64,000 bases of DNA, taken from contig NZ_QLMC01000003.1 of the NCBI RefSeq assembly GCF_003259745.1, positions 930,001-994,000 on the forward strand, in the 5' to 3' direction. The position numbers and the translations under genes were made by a program. Positions 26,724 to 35,375 of this stretch are shown in pieces. Source of the DNA: Larkinella arboricola. Lineage in GTDB: Bacteria; Bacteroidota; Bacteroidia; Cytophagales; Spirosomataceae. The notes under the pieces were generated by a model, which was not told the origin of the DNA, searched no databases, and worked only from the letters and a program-made list of their open reading frames with translations. Numbering within the stretch: position 1 is the first letter of the stretch; every line of letters begins with the position of its first letter.

Positions 26724-27449
26724 TTAATAAATGAAATCCAGGTTTTTGTCTTTATAATCTTCCGGATCAAGCGTTATAAATTCCTCCCAGAATGAATTGT
26801 TGGGAACTCCGGCTTTGCAGATTACCGGCTCTTTTTTAACGGGATGAATAAAATAAAGCCGTCTGGCGTGCAGGTTGATGCTGCTGTCCTGATTGGGTCG
26901 CGGAAAGCCGTATTTAATATCGCCCCGGATCGGGCAGCCCATACTCGCCAGTTGCACCCGAATCTGATGCGGACGTCCCGTAATCGGATTGACTTCCAGC
27001 AAATAATGATCATTCACCTTCCCCAGCAACCGGTACGTTAACTCCGCCTTCTGCGACCTGGGAACTTCATAATCGTATGCTTTTACGGTATTGGTGGCTT
27101 CATCCTTGAGCAGAAAATGGGTTAACCGCCCTTTTTCCTCACGCGGTTTGCGCCCTACCACCGCCCAATACGTTTTTTGAACCTGCCGCTTCCGGAAAAT
27201 TTCGTTCATCCGTTCCAGCGCCTTCGAAGTCCGGGCAAATACCACCAGACCGCTAACGGGCCGGTCGAGCCGGTGAACCGTACCCAGAAAAACGTCGCCG
27301 GGTTTATCGTATTTCTTCTTGATGTAGTTTTTAACCAGGTCCAGCAGCGGCACGTCGCCGGTTTTATCGCCCTGTACCAGCACGCCCGGTTCTTTATTGA
27401 CGACAATCAGGTGATTATCCTCGTAAACAATAACATATTTCTGTTTCAT
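26724..27449 (-). CDS. RluA-family pseudouridine synthase
   Basis: The 241-residue protein converts specific uridines in RNA to pseudouridine. The catalytic motif is VHRLDRPVSGLVV, with Asp in HRLD; the family strands VIVYEDNHLIVVNKEPG and GRPHQIRVQLASMGCPI are also present. There is no N-terminal S4 domain, so it is the short form; rluA, rluC/D and truC-type enzymes cannot be told apart from this alone. I use ATG 27449; an in-frame TTG at 27488 would add 13 residues of basic sequence. It follows panB by 65 bases on the same strand and may share its transcript. Confidence 0.93.
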   Translation of the reverse strand: MKQKYVIVYEDNHLIVVNKEPGVLVQGDKTGDVPLLDLVKNYIKKKYDKPGDVFLGTVHRLDRPVSGLVVFARTSKALERMNEIFRKRQVQKTYWAVVGRKPREEKGRLTHFLLKDEATNTVKAYDYEVPRSQKAELTYRLLGKVNDHYLLEVNPITGRPHQIRVQLASMGCPIRGDIKYGFPRPNQDSSINLHARRLYFIHPVKKEPVICKAGVPNNSFWEEFITLDPEDYKDKNLDFIY

Positions 27450-27514
27450 GGTAGTCGAACGGTTTTTACTCCGTTTTTGGGTATTCAATTCGATCGGAAT
27501 ACCGTTTGCTTCGG

Positions 27515-28333
27515 CTAATACGCTTCTTCTTTGCTCGGAAATTCGCGTTCTTTCACATCATCAACATACTGCCCGATGGCTCCGGTGATGATGCCGTGCA
27601 GATCGGCGTACCGGCGCAGGAAGCGCGGTTTAAACTCTTTAGTAATACCCAGCAGGTCATGCAGTACCAGAATCTGGCCGTCGGCATCCGGCCCGGCCCC
27701 AATCCCCACCGTCGGGATCGACAGACTATCAGACACCTGTTTCGTCAGCGCAGCCGGAATCTTTTCCAGAACCACCGAAAAGCAGCCGATCTCTTCGAGC
27801 ATTTTGGCGTCTTCCAGTAATTTCTGTGCTTCGGTTTCCTCCTTTGCCCGAACGGCATAGCCCCCAAATTTATAGATCGACTGGGGTGTCAAACCCAGGT
27901 GACCCATCACGGGAACGCCCGCGCTCAACACGCGGACAATCGACTCCTTTACTTCTAATCCGCCTTCCATTTTCACGGCGTGAGCGCCCGACTCCTTCAT
28001 GATCCGAATGGCCGACCGCAGGGCTTCGGACGAATTTCCCTGGTACGAACCAAAAGGCAGGTCAACGACCACCAGCGCCCGTCTCACGGCCCGAACAACC
28101 GAGGCCGCGTGGTAGATCATCTGATCGAGGGTAATCGGCAGGGTCGTTTCGTGCCCCGCCATGACGTTAGAGGCCGAATCGCCCACCAAGATCAATTCTA
28201 CACCGGCGGCATCAACCAGGCGGGCCATCGAATAATCATAAGCGGTCAGCGCCGAAATTTTCTCGCCCTTGGTTTTCAGTTCCTGAATAACGCGGGTAGT
28301 AATCCGTTTAATATCGGGGTTATGAACAGACAT
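27515..28333 (-). CDS. panB: 3-methyl-2-oxobutanoate hydroxymethyltransferase
   Basis: PanB adds a hydroxymethyl group from methylenetetrahydrofolate to 2-oxoisovalerate to make ketopantoate, the first step of pantothenate and coenzyme A synthesis. The 272-residue protein shows [13 protein letters not shown], the metal-binding [23 protein letters not shown] with the catalytic Glu region, GHLGLTPQS and [14 protein letters not shown]. Length is typical. The start ATG at 28333 ([10 protein letters not shown]) is preferred; an upstream in-frame start would add eight residues. It precedes an RluA-type gene on the same strand. No other pan gene is in the window. Confidence 0.96.
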   Translation of the reverse strand: MSVHNPDIKRITTRVIQELKTKGEKISALTAYDYSMARLVDAAGVELILVGDSASNVMAGHETTLPITLDQMIYHAASVVRAVRRALVVVDLPFGSYQGNSSEALRSAIRIMKESGAHAVKMEGGLEVKESIVRVLSAGVPVMGHLGLTPQSIYKFGGYAVRAKEETEAQKLLEDAKMLEEIGCFSVVLEKIPAALTKQVSDSLSIPTVGIGAGPDADGQILVLHDLLGITKEFKPRFLRRYADLHGIITGAIGQYVDDVKEREFPSKEEAY

Positions 28334-28464
28334 TCTCTTGAATAAACCGTTTAGCAATCGTGAGCAGAATGGGCAGGCAATCTACGGTGATCTTGTAAGC
28401 TATAAAACCCGGATAAGGACAAAATGATTCTGTAAACCGTCGTTGGTTTTACACCTAACCCGAA

Positions 28465-29892
28465 TTAGCGGTCGATCAGCCAGGATTCGGGGTTCAGCCG
28501 GCTGGTGCTTTTCCAGACCTGAAACTGGACTTCGGCCACACCGTCTTTGTCGGTAGCAACCACTCCAATTACTTCGCGGGCTTTCACACGCTGCCCTACC
28601 TGTACCGATACGCTCTTTAGTTTGGCGTAAACCGTATAGTAATCGCCATGCTGAATGGCAACAATGTTGTACATACCGGTTACATACGTGGTATACTGAA
28701 CCACGCCGTCGTAAACCGCCCGCACGACTTCGCCGGGACTGGTCTGGATGTCGATACCCGGATTGTCCTGCATCACCCCTTTCAACACCGGGTGGGGCTT
28801 GACTCCGTAATGATCCGAAATAAAACCACGGGTAACCGGCCAGGGCAACCGGTTTCGGGATGCGGCAAACGAGGACGCCAGGGCCGCTTCTTCATCGTTC
28901 AGCAGGTTGTTCCGACGTTCATCGGGTTTGCGGGCGATTCGTTCAGCAGCTTCCGGAGCCGCTTCAGTGGATTTGGCTTCAGCCGTTTCGGACTTTCCGG
29001 CCGACGGTTCGTCGGTATCAGCGTTTTCGGCTTTTGCGGCCGCAGCCGCAGCAGCTTTTTCACGGGCAATCCGCTCACGCTCGGCTTTCTGACGAGCCAG
29101 CCGGGCCAGGCGTTCGCGTTCCTGCCGTTCCCGAATTTCCCGGCGGATCATTTCTGTGATTGCAGATTCCAGCCGGTTAACGGCTTTACGGCTTTCGGCC
29201 AGTTCGGTACGCAGATCCTGTTCTTTCTCGCTTAGCTCCTCGGCCACCCGGTTTTTCTCTTCTTTCAGCCCTTCCAGCCGCTTGGATTCGTTTACCTGAA
29301 CGGCCAGGGTACCCTGCTGCTGTTTTTTCTTGCGCTCCACGTCCTGTTGTTTCGCCAGCATCTCCTGCCGTACTTTCTCCATTTGCCGTACCTGTCCCTT
29401 CCGGGCTTCGGAGTATTGCTGGAGGTATTTATACCGCGCTACGAGTTGGTTGAAGCTTTCGGCCGAAAATAAAAAACCCAGCGGATTGACCTGCTGCCGC
29501 CGTTTGTCGGCGGTGTAAATCATATCCCCGTATTCTTTCTTGAGTTTTTCCAGGTCTTTCTGCAACCGGTTGGAGCTTCGGCGCAGTTCCTGAATTTCGG
29601 AGTTCATCAGTTTAACGTCTTCCGTCAACAAATTGATTTGCTTGGATTGGGCCGCAATTTCCTGATTCAGGGCTTTTAGCTGGCCCAGCGTAGCCTGTTT
29701 CTGCGAGGAGGTTTTGCGCAGGATCGCGCGTATTTGCGATACTTTCTCAACGTTCTGCTTCTTTTCCTTTTCCAATTGCTGTCGGCTCCGCTGTTGGGCC
29801 ATTGCGCTCCCAACCGCCAGCCAGCCCAGGCTAATTGCGAGAATAACCACTTTCCAACCTGTCGCCCAAACCACTCTGTACTTCATACGCAT
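28465..29892 (-). CDS. EnvC-like murein hydrolase activator (degenerate LytM domain)
   Basis: The 475-residue secreted protein has a signal peptide (WKVVILAISLGWLAVGSAMAQ), a long coiled coil (about 35-250), an Ala/Lys/Glu-rich linker and a C-terminal LytM/M23 domain (about 350-475). In active M23 peptidases zinc is held by HxxxD and HxH. Here the corresponding sites read NPGIDIQ and VYAKLKS, so at least two metal-binding histidines appear to be missing. That is the state of EnvC, which activates amidases instead of cutting murein. It is the last gene of an operon with a TPR protein and a DUF4292 lipoprotein, spaced 18 bases from the latter. Confidence 0.88.
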   Translation of the reverse strand: MRMKYRVVWATGWKVVILAISLGWLAVGSAMAQQRSRQQLEKEKKQNVEKVSQIRAILRKTSSQKQATLGQLKALNQEIAAQSKQINLLTEDVKLMNSEIQELRRSSNRLQKDLEKLKKEYGDMIYTADKRRQQVNPLGFLFSAESFNQLVARYKYLQQYSEARKGQVRQMEKVRQEMLAKQQDVERKKKQQQGTLAVQVNESKRLEGLKEEKNRVAEELSEKEQDLRTELAESRKAVNRLESAITEMIRREIRERQERERLARLARQKAERERIAREKAAAAAAAKAENADTDEPSAGKSETAEAKSTEAAPEAAERIARKPDERRNNLLNDEEAALASSFAASRNRLPWPVTRGFISDHYGVKPHPVLKGVMQDNPGIDIQTSPGEVVRAVYDGVVQYTTYVTGMYNIVAIQHGDYYTVYAKLKSVSVQVGQRVKAREVIGVVATDKDGVAEVQFQVWKSTSRLNPESWLIDR

Positions 29893-29910
29893 TGTGCAAT
29901 ACCGGGTTCG

Positions 29911-30756
29911 TTACGGTCTCCGCTGAAATTTCGACGGAATAGTGAACGGGAAACCCGGATTTTTGTCGGTAAGCTCTACTTTATTATGTCGTATTCGCAG
30001 GACGGTCTGGTAGGGTTGTCCGTCGCTCCTGGATTTGTAATCAACGGTTACCAGACTCGTGTACGGGAACAGAAAATTGTTCAATGCCGTAAAGTCTTCA
30101 TAGTCCAGCGTCAGTGAATTCTTCGTGGGTTGTTCGACAACCAGGAGTTTTTTCAGCTTCCGGTTTTCTTCACCGATGTAATTGTCAATCAGCACCTTGC
30201 CTTCGTGTTGACGCAGCAACAGAAAGTCTTTCTCGTTTTTTACCCGCTGGGCAGGCTCCTTGGGCAGCGGCAGATTGCCGACCAGAAGAGACTGAATCAA
30301 ACCGAAATTGAGATCAAAATTGAACCGCTGGCTCAGTGACGGATAATCAAAAACGGAATATTCCCGGTGAATCCGGTCCATGATAACAACCGAATCTTTG
30401 GTAATCAGCGCCCGGGCTACTTCAACACCCACACCCGACACCGACAACCAGATCAGGCTATCTTTTCTGATCCGCAAATTGACGCTGGCATTGTTGATAT
30501 CCTGCTCCTTACTCTTAAAGGAAACCTTCGATTTCGCCGTCAGATACTCAAAATCAACCTGTTCGACGGTGGTATCAGGAGCAACAGAAGGAAGCGATGG
30601 TGCGGTGGCAACGCTGTCAGTCCGGATTTTGGGCGTTACCGAAACGGTATCCACTGAAGGCGAAGGGGGCGCGTTACGGAATAATTTCTGACGACGGCAC
30701 CCGCCCGATGTGATCAGCATTACGGCGCACAAAAATCCAATAAAGTGTTTACTCAT
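29911..30756 (-). CDS. DUF4292 lipoprotein
   Basis: The 281-residue protein begins MSKHFIGFLCAVMLITSGGC, a lipoprotein signal with Cys20 in the lipobox, so it is anchored in a membrane. After a Thr/Ser/Pro linker comes the DUF4292 domain (LSVSGVGVEVARALITKDSV, then MDRIHREYSVFDYPSLS), which resembles the half-barrel folds of LolA/LolB-type lipoprotein carriers, though its role is not established. A longer in-frame extension upstream is not needed: this ATG overlaps the end of the TPR gene by 8 bases, typical of translational coupling. EnvC-like protein follows. The set suggests an envelope function. Confidence 0.87.
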   Translation of the reverse strand: MSKHFIGFLCAVMLITSGGCRRQKLFRNAPPSPSVDTVSVTPKIRTDSVATAPSLPSVAPDTTVEQVDFEYLTAKSKVSFKSKEQDINNASVNLRIRKDSLIWLSVSGVGVEVARALITKDSVVIMDRIHREYSVFDYPSLSQRFNFDLNFGLIQSLLVGNLPLPKEPAQRVKNEKDFLLLRQHEGKVLIDNYIGEENRKLKKLLVVEQPTKNSLTLDYEDFTALNNFLFPYTSLVTVDYKSRSDGQPYQTVLRIRHNKVELTDKNPGFPFTIPSKFQRRP

Positions 30757-32500
30757 ACATCTTTCCGGTTGCAATCTTTTTATCCAACCGTTCGGTCGTT
30801 TCGCCTTTTGATTTTGCTTTTTTCCACTGTTCAACGGCTTTGTCGTGCTCACCAAGCTGGTATAGCACATCACCGTAATGTTCGTAAATAGTGCCGCTCA
30901 CGTTTTTGTCGGACTGGATAGCTTTTTCGAGATAAATCCGGGCCTTGGCGTAGTCTTTCATAACGTACAGCACCCAGGCATACGTGTCCAGATACGTGGC
31001 GTTGTTCTGATTCTTTTCTACCAGCCGCTCCGACATTTGCAGCGCCAGCGGTAGTTTTTCTTTCCGCAGGGATAAAAAGTAGCTGTAATTATTCAGCACA
31101 TAATCGTTGTCGGGGTCCACTTTCAGCACTTCTTCGTAGGCTTCGTCCGACTTCTGATATTCGCCCATGCCATTGTAGGCATCGCCCAGTTGAGCGGTTA
31201 CGCTCTTCATCAGTTCGGCATTACTGGCCGACAGCCGACGGCTTTCTTCGTAGGCTTCGACGGCTTCCTTGTAGCGTTTTTTGAAGTAATTGGCCGATCC
31301 GTTGTACACCCAGAGCACCCCCTGATTCGGGAACAGCTCCAGGGCCTGTTCTGAATGCACCAGCATACTGTCAATCTGGTTAAGCTCGCCGTCGAGTTGT
31401 AGAATGGCGCCCCACATTTCGTAGGTAGCTTTGTCCAGACGGGCGGCTTTCACAAAATAATCGCGGGCTTCGGCTTTTTTACCCTGCTGCGCCAGTAATT
31501 CGGCGTAAATAGCCTGCGAGCGGGCATCCCGCGGGTGAGCCGTTGCGAGGTCTCCGGCGAGTTTTAAAGCACTTTGTTTTGCTTTCTCGTCGTTACCCAT
31601 CATGCGGATGTAGCTCGCCAAAATCCTGGCTTTGATACTCGCTTCCAGATTCGGATTGGAAAAGACCTTATCCAGTTCCTGACTGCATTTTTCCAGATTA
31701 CCCTGTTTGCGGTACAGGTCGGCCAGCATAACGTGGGCCTGTGGCAGGTCGGAATTCACTTTCAGGGCGCGCTGTAGCCAGTCAACAGCCTGTTCGTTGC
31801 GGTCATTGGCAATCAGCAATTCGGCACCTTCCAGCAGGTAATCGGTTTCGCCCGGTTCAGAAGCCACCAGTTTTTCGGCCTCCTGAATAGCTTTTTCGAC
31901 TTTGTTCTGTTTCAGGTAAATCCGTTGTTTCTGCCGGACAATTTCCTCGTTCATCCCCGTAGCTTTCTCCACCTGATCGTACATGGCAAGAGCCTTGTCC
32001 GGTTTTTCATCGAACAGGTAGATAGCCGCCAGTTCAACGCCGTATTCAATATTTTCGGGGCTTTTCCGGATCAGCTCCTCGTACAGATTTTCGGCATCGG
32101 CGTAGCGCTTCTGCTTCACGAAAAGCTCGGCCAGTTGAAGTACGTAATATTTGTTGGTGCCCTTGTCGAGCTGAACGGCTTTCTGCGCCAGCGGCAGGGC
32201 CTCCTCGGTTTTTTCCTGTTTCAGTAACGCAGAAGCCGCAGCATAATGAGCCGCCGGATTTTCAGGATAAAGCTGGATGACTTTCTGGAATTGGGCAAGG
32301 GCTTTGGCAGGCTCGTCCATCATCATGAACTTCATCCCTTCCGTAAACAAAGACTCTTCAACGCCCCGGGCGCCTTCTTCTTTAGGCTTCTGCTCCTTGG
32401 CTTTCCGTTGAGCCTCCGCGGGTGTGATCACGCACATAATCAGGCAACCGATACCGGCAACCAGCCACGTCCGCCAATTGGATTTTACCAGATAGTGCAT
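30749..32500 (-). CDS. Tetratricopeptide repeat protein, exported
   Basis: The 583-residue protein has a signal peptide (LVAGIGLGLIMCVITPAEAQ-like segment near residues 12-31) and then TPR helix pairs along nearly its whole length, about 14-15 repeats; clear ones include ALAQFQKVIQLYPENPAAHY and EKAIQEAEKLVASEPGETDY. TPR arrays bind partner proteins. It is the first gene of the TPR / DUF4292 / EnvC-like operon, an arrangement I recognise from other Bacteroidota, and probably acts in the periplasm in envelope assembly. A -7-like TAAGTTTG on the minus strand (32515-32508) would give an almost leaderless transcript. The exact function is unknown. Confidence 0.88.
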   Translation of the reverse strand: MHYLVKSNWRTWLVAGIGCLIMCVITPAEAQRKAKEQKPKEEGARGVEESLFTEGMKFMMMDEPAKALAQFQKVIQLYPENPAAHYAAASALLKQEKTEEALPLAQKAVQLDKGTNKYYVLQLAELFVKQKRYADAENLYEELIRKSPENIEYGVELAAIYLFDEKPDKALAMYDQVEKATGMNEEIVRQKQRIYLKQNKVEKAIQEAEKLVASEPGETDYLLEGAELLIANDRNEQAVDWLQRALKVNSDLPQAHVMLADLYRKQGNLEKCSQELDKVFSNPNLEASIKARILASYIRMMGNDEKAKQSALKLAGDLATAHPRDARSQAIYAELLAQQGKKAEARDYFVKAARLDKATYEMWGAILQLDGELNQIDSMLVHSEQALELFPNQGVLWVYNGSANYFKKRYKEAVEAYEESRRLSASNAELMKSVTAQLGDAYNGMGEYQKSDEAYEEVLKVDPDNDYVLNNYSYFLSLRKEKLPLALQMSERLVEKNQNNATYLDTYAWVLYVMKDYAKARIYLEKAIQSDKNVSGTIYEHYGDVLYQLGEHDKAVEQWKKAKSKGETTERLDKKIATGKMYE

Positions 32501-32515
32501 GGATATACAAACTTA

Positions 32516-32759
32516 AATAAATCGAATGAATGTGAATGCCAACCAGGCTTTTCAGTTCAAACGTGTTTGACCTATTCTCTATTGCAACAGCACGTTACCG
32601 TTGATCACAATACACAAAGGTAGTGGAAAAGCTTCATAACCACTGAACCAGAATTGATTGATTCGCTGGAAAATAAAAATGATAAACGCAAAAGTACCCA
32701 CCGGGGTTTGCTTTTACATTTATCATCTTTCATTCAGTAAGCATCCTTCTATCAACGCC
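32516..32759. other. Intergenic region, no gene seen
   Basis: This 244-base AT-rich stretch lies between the TPR operon start and the end of the AlbA_2 gene. I see no convincing ORF or perfect hairpin. It must hold the 3' end of the AlbA_2 transcript. Confidence 0.3.
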
Positions 32760-33404
32760 TTAACCGGTGCGGCTCGTAAACTGATCTACCACTTCATTGG
32801 GGTGAACCTCCAGCACATTCGCCAGCACAAGTAGCACCAGTGTCCGGGAAGCCATTTTGCGTGGAATATTCGCAATCCGGGCAAACAAGTCGACCGTAAT
32901 GGTCTGGTTGTCATCCAGATGCCGCATCAAGGTTTGTTCTTTATCGCCGTACGTAAACCGTACGTTGCGCTCGGCGGTTTCGCCCTTCATGATTTCCCGA
33001 ACTTCCTTGCTGGCCTGCACGGCTTTATCATCGACCCGCACATAAGCCCGCCGAAAGTCATTCACGGGATCATCCACGTAGTGCGGCTTGCGGTCGCTTT
33101 CCGGAACGGTAATCACCAGGACATCCCGTTCGTTGGCCAGCGCCACGCGTTCCATGCGATAAGCGATTTGGGGGGTGCAATACCGTTCAATGGCGCGCTC
33201 CAGCAGGTATTCATCTTCATCGACGTGTTTAAGCCCCTGGATGCTTTTATCGTCGCCAATTCCAATCAGCAGTTTCCCGCCTTCTGTATTAGCAAACGCC
33301 ACAATTTCGCGGATAATCCGTTCGGGGTGATTGGACTTCAACTTGAATTCGAGATGCGTTCCCTCACCCTGTCTAACCAGTTCCTTGAGCGCCCTGTAGT
33401 CCAT
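32760..33404 (-). CDS. AlbA_2 (Schlafen-type) putative ATP/nucleic-acid-binding protein
   Basis: The 214-residue protein opens with the AlbA_2 domain: EGTHLEFKLK, then IVAFANTEGGKLLIGIGDD, the hallmark pattern of this family, followed by VLVITVPESDRKPHYV and a AYVRVDDKAVQAS segment. A C-terminal helical part (about 150-214) looks like a winged helix-turn-helix. AlbA_2 domains are found in DNA-binding regulators and some defence-associated proteins; their biochemical role is mostly unproven. It is a single gene with housekeeping neighbours, so the context gives no support for a defence role. I would expect a regulator. Confidence 0.82.
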   Translation of the reverse strand: MDYRALKELVRQGEGTHLEFKLKSNHPERIIREIVAFANTEGGKLLIGIGDDKSIQGLKHVDEDEYLLERAIERYCTPQIAYRMERVALANERDVLVITVPESDRKPHYVDDPVNDFRRAYVRVDDKAVQASKEVREIMKGETAERNVRFTYGDKEQTLMRHLDDNQTITVDLFARIANIPRKMASRTLVLLVLANVLEVHPNEVVDQFTSRTG

Positions 33405-33606
33405 CCGTCTGTCGGCTGTGTAGGTATCAGAAAGGTTGCCAGCCCTCCCTTGCTTTTAAATATAACCTTTTTAATCAATACGAACCAAAGGTTTACCCAA
33501 CTATTTTACCTCAAAATCGGCTAACTTCGCTGATAATTAACGGTATTAACCTTTTATATTCGTTTGTGGTTTACGATTTGGCTGTATCTAATATAGTAAC
33601 ACAAAA

Positions 33607-34050
33607 ATGATGCTAAACGTTGTAATTATTCTAGTTACGTTTATAGGGATGGAGGGCCTTGCCTGGTGGACGCACAAGTATATCATGCACGGTTTTATGT
33701 GGCGCTGGCATCATTCGCACCACAACCATCATTCGGGTTTCCTGGAGCGCAATGATTTATTCAGTGTCGTGTTTAGTTTTGTAGCTGTGGGAACGGTGAT
33801 AACTGGGTTTGAAGTGAAACCGCTCTGGTTTCTGGCTCCCATCGGTATCGGTGTAACGCTATACGGTATTTTTTACTTTATTTTTCACGACCTCATCGTA
33901 CACCGACGGATCAAATTCCGGTTTAAACCCCATAACCCGTATTTAAAACGAATTATCCGCGCCCACTACGTTCACCACAAGGTTCACAAACGGGACGGAG
34001 CCGAAGCGTTCGGTTTTTTGTACGCGCCTAAAAAATACCAGTCCCGGTAA
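33607..34050 (+). CDS. crtZ: Beta-carotene hydroxylase-like (CrtZ/fatty-acid hydroxylase family)
   Basis: The 147-residue membrane protein has the histidine clusters that hold the di-iron centre in this family: THKYIMH (HxxxxH), WHHSHHNHH, HDLIVHRR and HYVHHKVH. The size, with about four hydrophobic segments, matches CrtZ-type hydroxylases, which add OH to the beta-rings of carotenoids such as beta-carotene to make zeaxanthin. Pink and orange pigments are common in this group. Other carotenoid genes are not next to it. The gene is monocistronic and ends at a hairpin shared with the convergent DUF2795 gene. A related sterol-desaturase-like role cannot be fully excluded. Confidence 0.88.
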   Translation: MMLNVVIILVTFIGMEGLAWWTHKYIMHGFMWRWHHSHHNHHSGFLERNDLFSVVFSFVAVGTVITGFEVKPLWFLAPIGIGVTLYGIFYFIFHDLIVHRRIKFRFKPHNPYLKRIIRAHYVHHKVHKRDGAEAFGFLYAPKKYQSR

Positions 34051-34080
34051 AATGGAGTAAACTGACTAGAAATGGCAAAA

Positions 34081-34117
34081 CCCATAAAGTCTGACCGCGA
34101 GGGCATTACTTTATGGG
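34081..34117. terminator. Bidirectional hairpin between crtZ-like and DUF2795 genes
   Basis: CCCATAAAGT (34081-34090) and its exact complement (34108-34117) form a 10-bp stem with a 17-nt loop between convergent genes. There is no T-run. Confidence 0.6.
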
Positions 34118-34140
34118 CAAATGCTGAGGGATAACCCGCT

Positions 34141-34362
34141 CTAATACTCGTCTTCGTTGAAAAAGAAGTCGTCTTTTGTTGGGTAATCAGGCCATATTTC
34201 CTCGATACTCTCGTAGGGCTGACCGTCGTCCTCCAATTCCTGCAGGTTTTCGACTACTTCTAGGGGAGCGCCTGAGCGAATCGAATAATCGATTAACTCA
34301 TCTTTGGTTGCCGGCCAGGGGGCATCTTCCAGATAGGATGCCAATTCGAGTGTCCAATACAT
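34141..34362 (-). CDS. DUF2795 small protein
   Basis: The 73-residue, strongly acidic protein reads MYWTLELASYLEDAPWPATK at the start, then DELIDYSIRSGAPLEVVENL and a C-terminus full of Asp and Glu (YPTKDDFFFNEDEY). This is the DUF2795 pattern found in many Bacteroidota and some other bacteria; its function is unknown. The first part looks like a small helical bundle that could bind a partner. It has a -7 promoter element (TACTTTTG, 34417-34410) 48 bases upstream, which supports expression as a single gene. Confidence 0.88.
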   Translation of the reverse strand: MYWTLELASYLEDAPWPATKDELIDYSIRSGAPLEVVENLQELEDDGQPYESIEEIWPDYPTKDDFFFNEDEY

Positions 34363-34409
34363 ACGCGTTGCTGGTAAAAAATATGACGACTGACTGTCGT
34401 GAAATTGTG

Positions 34410-34417
34410 CAAAAGTA
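34410..34417 (-). promoter_or_regulatory. Possible promoter -7 element of the DUF2795 gene
   Basis: TACTTTTG on the minus strand fits TAnnTTTG and is identical to the elements upstream of dxs, the DUF349 gene and the small gene at 58564. No TTG is present at 19-21 nt. Confidence 0.45.
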
Positions 34418-34562
34418 AAAAAATATGAATATCCTAGACATGTCCCTGAAAAATCTTTCAGAAACGGGCAGAATGCTGTTTAGGCCAAATAACCCACTCA
34501 CGAATAAAAATGTTTACCTTCTATTATCCAAACTTTCTTTTTTTCTAATCACCTATTAATCA

Positions 34563-35291
34563 ATGAAGATTGAAATTTGCTGTTTTTCACTGGAATCCTG
34601 CCTCATTGCCGAAGCCAACGGCGCTTCCCGAATCGAATTATGCGGTGGAGCCGCAGAAGGCGGAACAACCCCCAGTTACGGACTCATTGAATTAGCGCGC
34701 CAGCAGGTAAAAATTCCCATATATGTGATGATTCGGCCCCGGGGCGGTGATTTTTTGTATAACGAAACTGAACTGGCCGTGATGCGTCGGGACATTGAAG
34801 CCGCCAAACAGGCCGGTGTAGACGGTATTGTCCTCGGACTGCTCAAAGCCGACGGAACCGTAGATGAAGAAAAAACAGCCGAATTAATTCAGTTGGTCCA
34901 TCCACTGCGGGCTACCTTCCACCGGGCGTTTGACGTGGCGCGTGACCCACTGGAAGCACTCGAAGCCGTCATTCGCACGGGTGCCGAACGGATCCTCACC
35001 TCGGGCCAGCAAGCCAGCGCCGAAGCAGGGATTCCGCTTTTAAAGCAATTAGCGCAACAGGCCAACAACCGGATCGAGATTATGGCTGGAGCGGGCGTAA
35101 CCCCGGCCAATGCCGCCCGGTTGGCCGAAACGGGCGTCCATGCGCTTCACCTGACCGCCAAGCAGGTGATGGACAGCGGCATGGAATTCCGTAATCCAAA
35201 CGTGCCGATGGCGTCGGTTGCCATGAGTGAATTTGAATGGCTGAGTACAAGCAGTGCCGTGGTGCGGGCGATGGTAGAAGCTGTAAAATAA
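34563..35291 (+). CDS. cutC: CutC family protein
   Basis: The 242-residue protein is a TIM-barrel protein of the CutC family. The family signature IEICCFSLESCLIAEANGAS is at the start, with RIELCGGAAEGGTTPSYGLI, MIRPRGGDFLYN, GADGIVLGLL-like GVDGIVLGLLKADG, TFHRAFDVARDP and ILTSGQQASAEAG following. CutC was first linked to copper homeostasis in E. coli; that role has since been doubted and the enzymatic activity is unknown. It stands alone and is followed by a perfect long-stem inverted repeat. Confidence 0.95.
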   Translation: MKIEICCFSLESCLIAEANGASRIELCGGAAEGGTTPSYGLIELARQQVKIPIYVMIRPRGGDFLYNETELAVMRRDIEAAKQAGVDGIVLGLLKADGTVDEEKTAELIQLVHPLRATFHRAFDVARDPLEALEAVIRTGAERILTSGQQASAEAGIPLLKQLAQQANNRIEIMAGAGVTPANAARLAETGVHALHLTAKQVMDSGMEFRNPNVPMASVAMSEFEWLSTSSAVVRAMVEAVK

Positions 35292-35296
35292 AAAAG

Positions 35297-35362
35297 TTAT
35301 TTCGCAGCGTTTAGCGAAGGGCAAAGAGTCCATCAGAGGCTCCGCTAAACGCTGCGAAATAA
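35297..35362. terminator. Perfect 20-bp inverted repeat between cutC and symporter
   Basis: The arms at 35297-35316 and 35343-35362 are exact complements over 20 bases with a 26-nt loop. It lies between convergent genes, so it is probably a bidirectional terminator or mRNA-end stabiliser. There is no U-run after the stem. Confidence 0.7.
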
Positions 35363-35375
35363 TGCTTAAACCCGC

